The notes below the pieces were generated by a model that was not told where the DNA came from, searched no databases, and was given only the letters and a program-made list of their open reading frames with translations. A stretch of 64,000 nt of DNA from JAIOSF01 sp047159865 (GTDB lineage Bacteria; Campylobacterota; Campylobacteria; Campylobacterales; Arcobacteraceae): the NCBI RefSeq assembly GCF_047159865.1, contig NZ_AP038804.1, positions 1,674,001 to 1,738,000 on the forward strand, given 5' to 3'. Shown here piece after piece: positions 63,437 through 64,000 of the stretch (the stretch's first letter is position 1; each line of letters begins with the position of its first letter). The translations under genes and the position numbers were made by a program.

Positions 63437-64000
63437 TTATTGTATTTGTAATCTTTTGGGTGTAATCGTAGGAACTTTTTTATATACGAAATCATATCTA
63501 AGTTTATGAAATAAACTCTCCTTTTCCCAAAACTCAGGATACATCACTTTGATTTCATTTTCTTTACAATCATTTATAAACTGCTTATTTTCTTCTAAAT
63601 AGTCCTCTTTCTTATAGATAAAATCATCATATTTATCTTGATCTGCAATTAAACTTTGTGCATAAGACCGCAAAGTTTCAAAATAATTGCTGTGGGAAAA
63701 CACCTCATTAATCATACCGATCTCTTTTGCCTTTTGTATACTTAGTGGTAAACAATTTTTCAGTAACTCATCAGCTTTTTCCTTTCCTACTCTCTTAGGT
63801 AAGCTATAAGTATGATACTCACTTCCACTAAGACCCATCGTTTTATAGTGTGGATTTAAAACTGTATTTTCTTTTCCCACCACATAATCACAAGCAAGAG
63901 CTAAAAATACGCCACCAGCTCCTGCATTTTTATGTAAAGAACTTACAGTTATCACATCACTAGCAAATATGATGGACTTTATTAAGTCATTCATCGCATT
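63437..64000 (-). CDS. hypX: Hydrogenase maturation protein HypX/HoxX, C-terminal part
   Basis: An open frame that continues beyond the window end with no stop; the internal ATG at 63994 is probably not the start. The 185 visible residues are the crotonase-like domain of HypX, with SLHKNAGAGGVFLALACDYVV, ENTVLNPHYKTMGLSGSEYHTYSLP and KRVG, all family-specific. HypX makes CO for the active-site ligand of [NiFe] hydrogenase from a formyl donor under oxic conditions. The N-terminal formyltransferase part would be outside the window. Confidence 0.85.
   Translation of the reverse strand, partial: NAMNDLIKSIIFASDVITVSSLHKNAGAGGVFLALACDYVVGKENTVLNPHYKTMGLSGSEYHTYSLPKRVGKEKADELLKNCLPLSIQKAKEIGMINEVFSHSNYFETLRSYAQSLIADQDKYDDFIYKKEDYLEENKQFINDCKENEIKVMYPEFWEKESLFHKLRYDFVYKKVPTITPKRLQIQ

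Noticed and set aside
1..64000. CRISPR array, tRNA/rRNA genes, insertion sequences, prophage
   Set aside because: I looked for regularly spaced repeats, GC-rich cloverleaf-like islands with the GTTCGA-type T-loop, transposase frames and phage genes, and saw none.

Overview
The window looks like a chromosome segment of a Campylobacterota species, most likely an Arcobacteraceae (Arcobacter-group) member. The reasons are a very AT-rich sequence, short intergenic gaps, frequent TTG starts, TATAAT-type -10 boxes often without a recognisable -35, and a characteristic gene set: orphan histidine kinases with an HQWRQPL H-box, a TsdA-type dihaem cytochrome, ArsP, HypA/HypX, PutA without an obvious DNA-binding domain, and CmoB plus a U32 family protein. 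The genus is inference. I saw no rRNA, tRNA, CRISPR array, insertion sequence or prophage.

Layout. 1-5.8 kb: end of a DUF2721 gene; a short threonyl-tRNA synthetase paralogue behind a threonine-rich leader peptide; a Crp/Fnr regulator; a DMT exporter, an alpha/beta hydrolase, an AbrB-family permease and a GyrI-like protein. 5.9-10.3 kb: chemoreceptor, MOSC protein, HPP protein and YbaK. 10.3-14 kb: a two-component system with a separate periplasmic double-Cache sensor protein, next to a TsdA-like thiosulfate/tetrathionate cytochrome. 14-19 kb: an HlyD/RbbA/YhhJ ABC export operon under a palindromic operator. 19-22.6 kb: putA. 22.7-27.6 kb: a tight operon of a retropepsin-like protease, RimK ligase, AstE-like deacylase, M42-like peptidase and MscS channel. 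27.7-34.5 kb: an envelope-remodelling operon with a two-component system, LTA-synthase-like enzyme, EptA/MCR-like phosphoethanolamine transferase, PAP2 phosphatase, a 52-residue membrane protein and DgkA. 34.5-38.8 kb: an arsenic operon with an ArsR-ArsC fusion, ArsB, ArsP, a thioredoxin-like protein and an unusual metallo-beta-lactamase-fold protein. 38.8-43 kb: ferritin, a leucine leader peptide, leuA without a regulatory domain, and pgm. 43-64 kb: two orphan sensor kinases, NUDIX, glyS, azlCD, ychF, gltA, a MATE pump, an acetolactate synthase/aldehyde dehydrogenase pair, a flavoprotein, cmoB, a U32 protein (probable TrhP), and the edge of a hydrogenase-maturation cluster (hypA, hypX).

The most striking signals are two amino-acid leader peptides that I found by reading the intergenic DNA. 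A 21-codon peptide ending TLIPTTTLTF lies upstream of an editing-domain-less ThrRS, with a near-consensus promoter. A 28-codon peptide ending DTTLLLLLNL, written largely in CTC/CTT codons, lies upstream of a LeuA that lacks its allosteric domain. In both cases the enzyme has lost a protein-level control or quality domain and appears to be controlled by ribosome-mediated attenuation. Other points of interest are the internal translation start inside the ArsR-ArsC fusion, the RimK/protease/peptidase/MscS operon, and the envelope operon that combines MCR-type accessory genes (PAP2 and DgkA) with an LTA-synthase-like enzyme.
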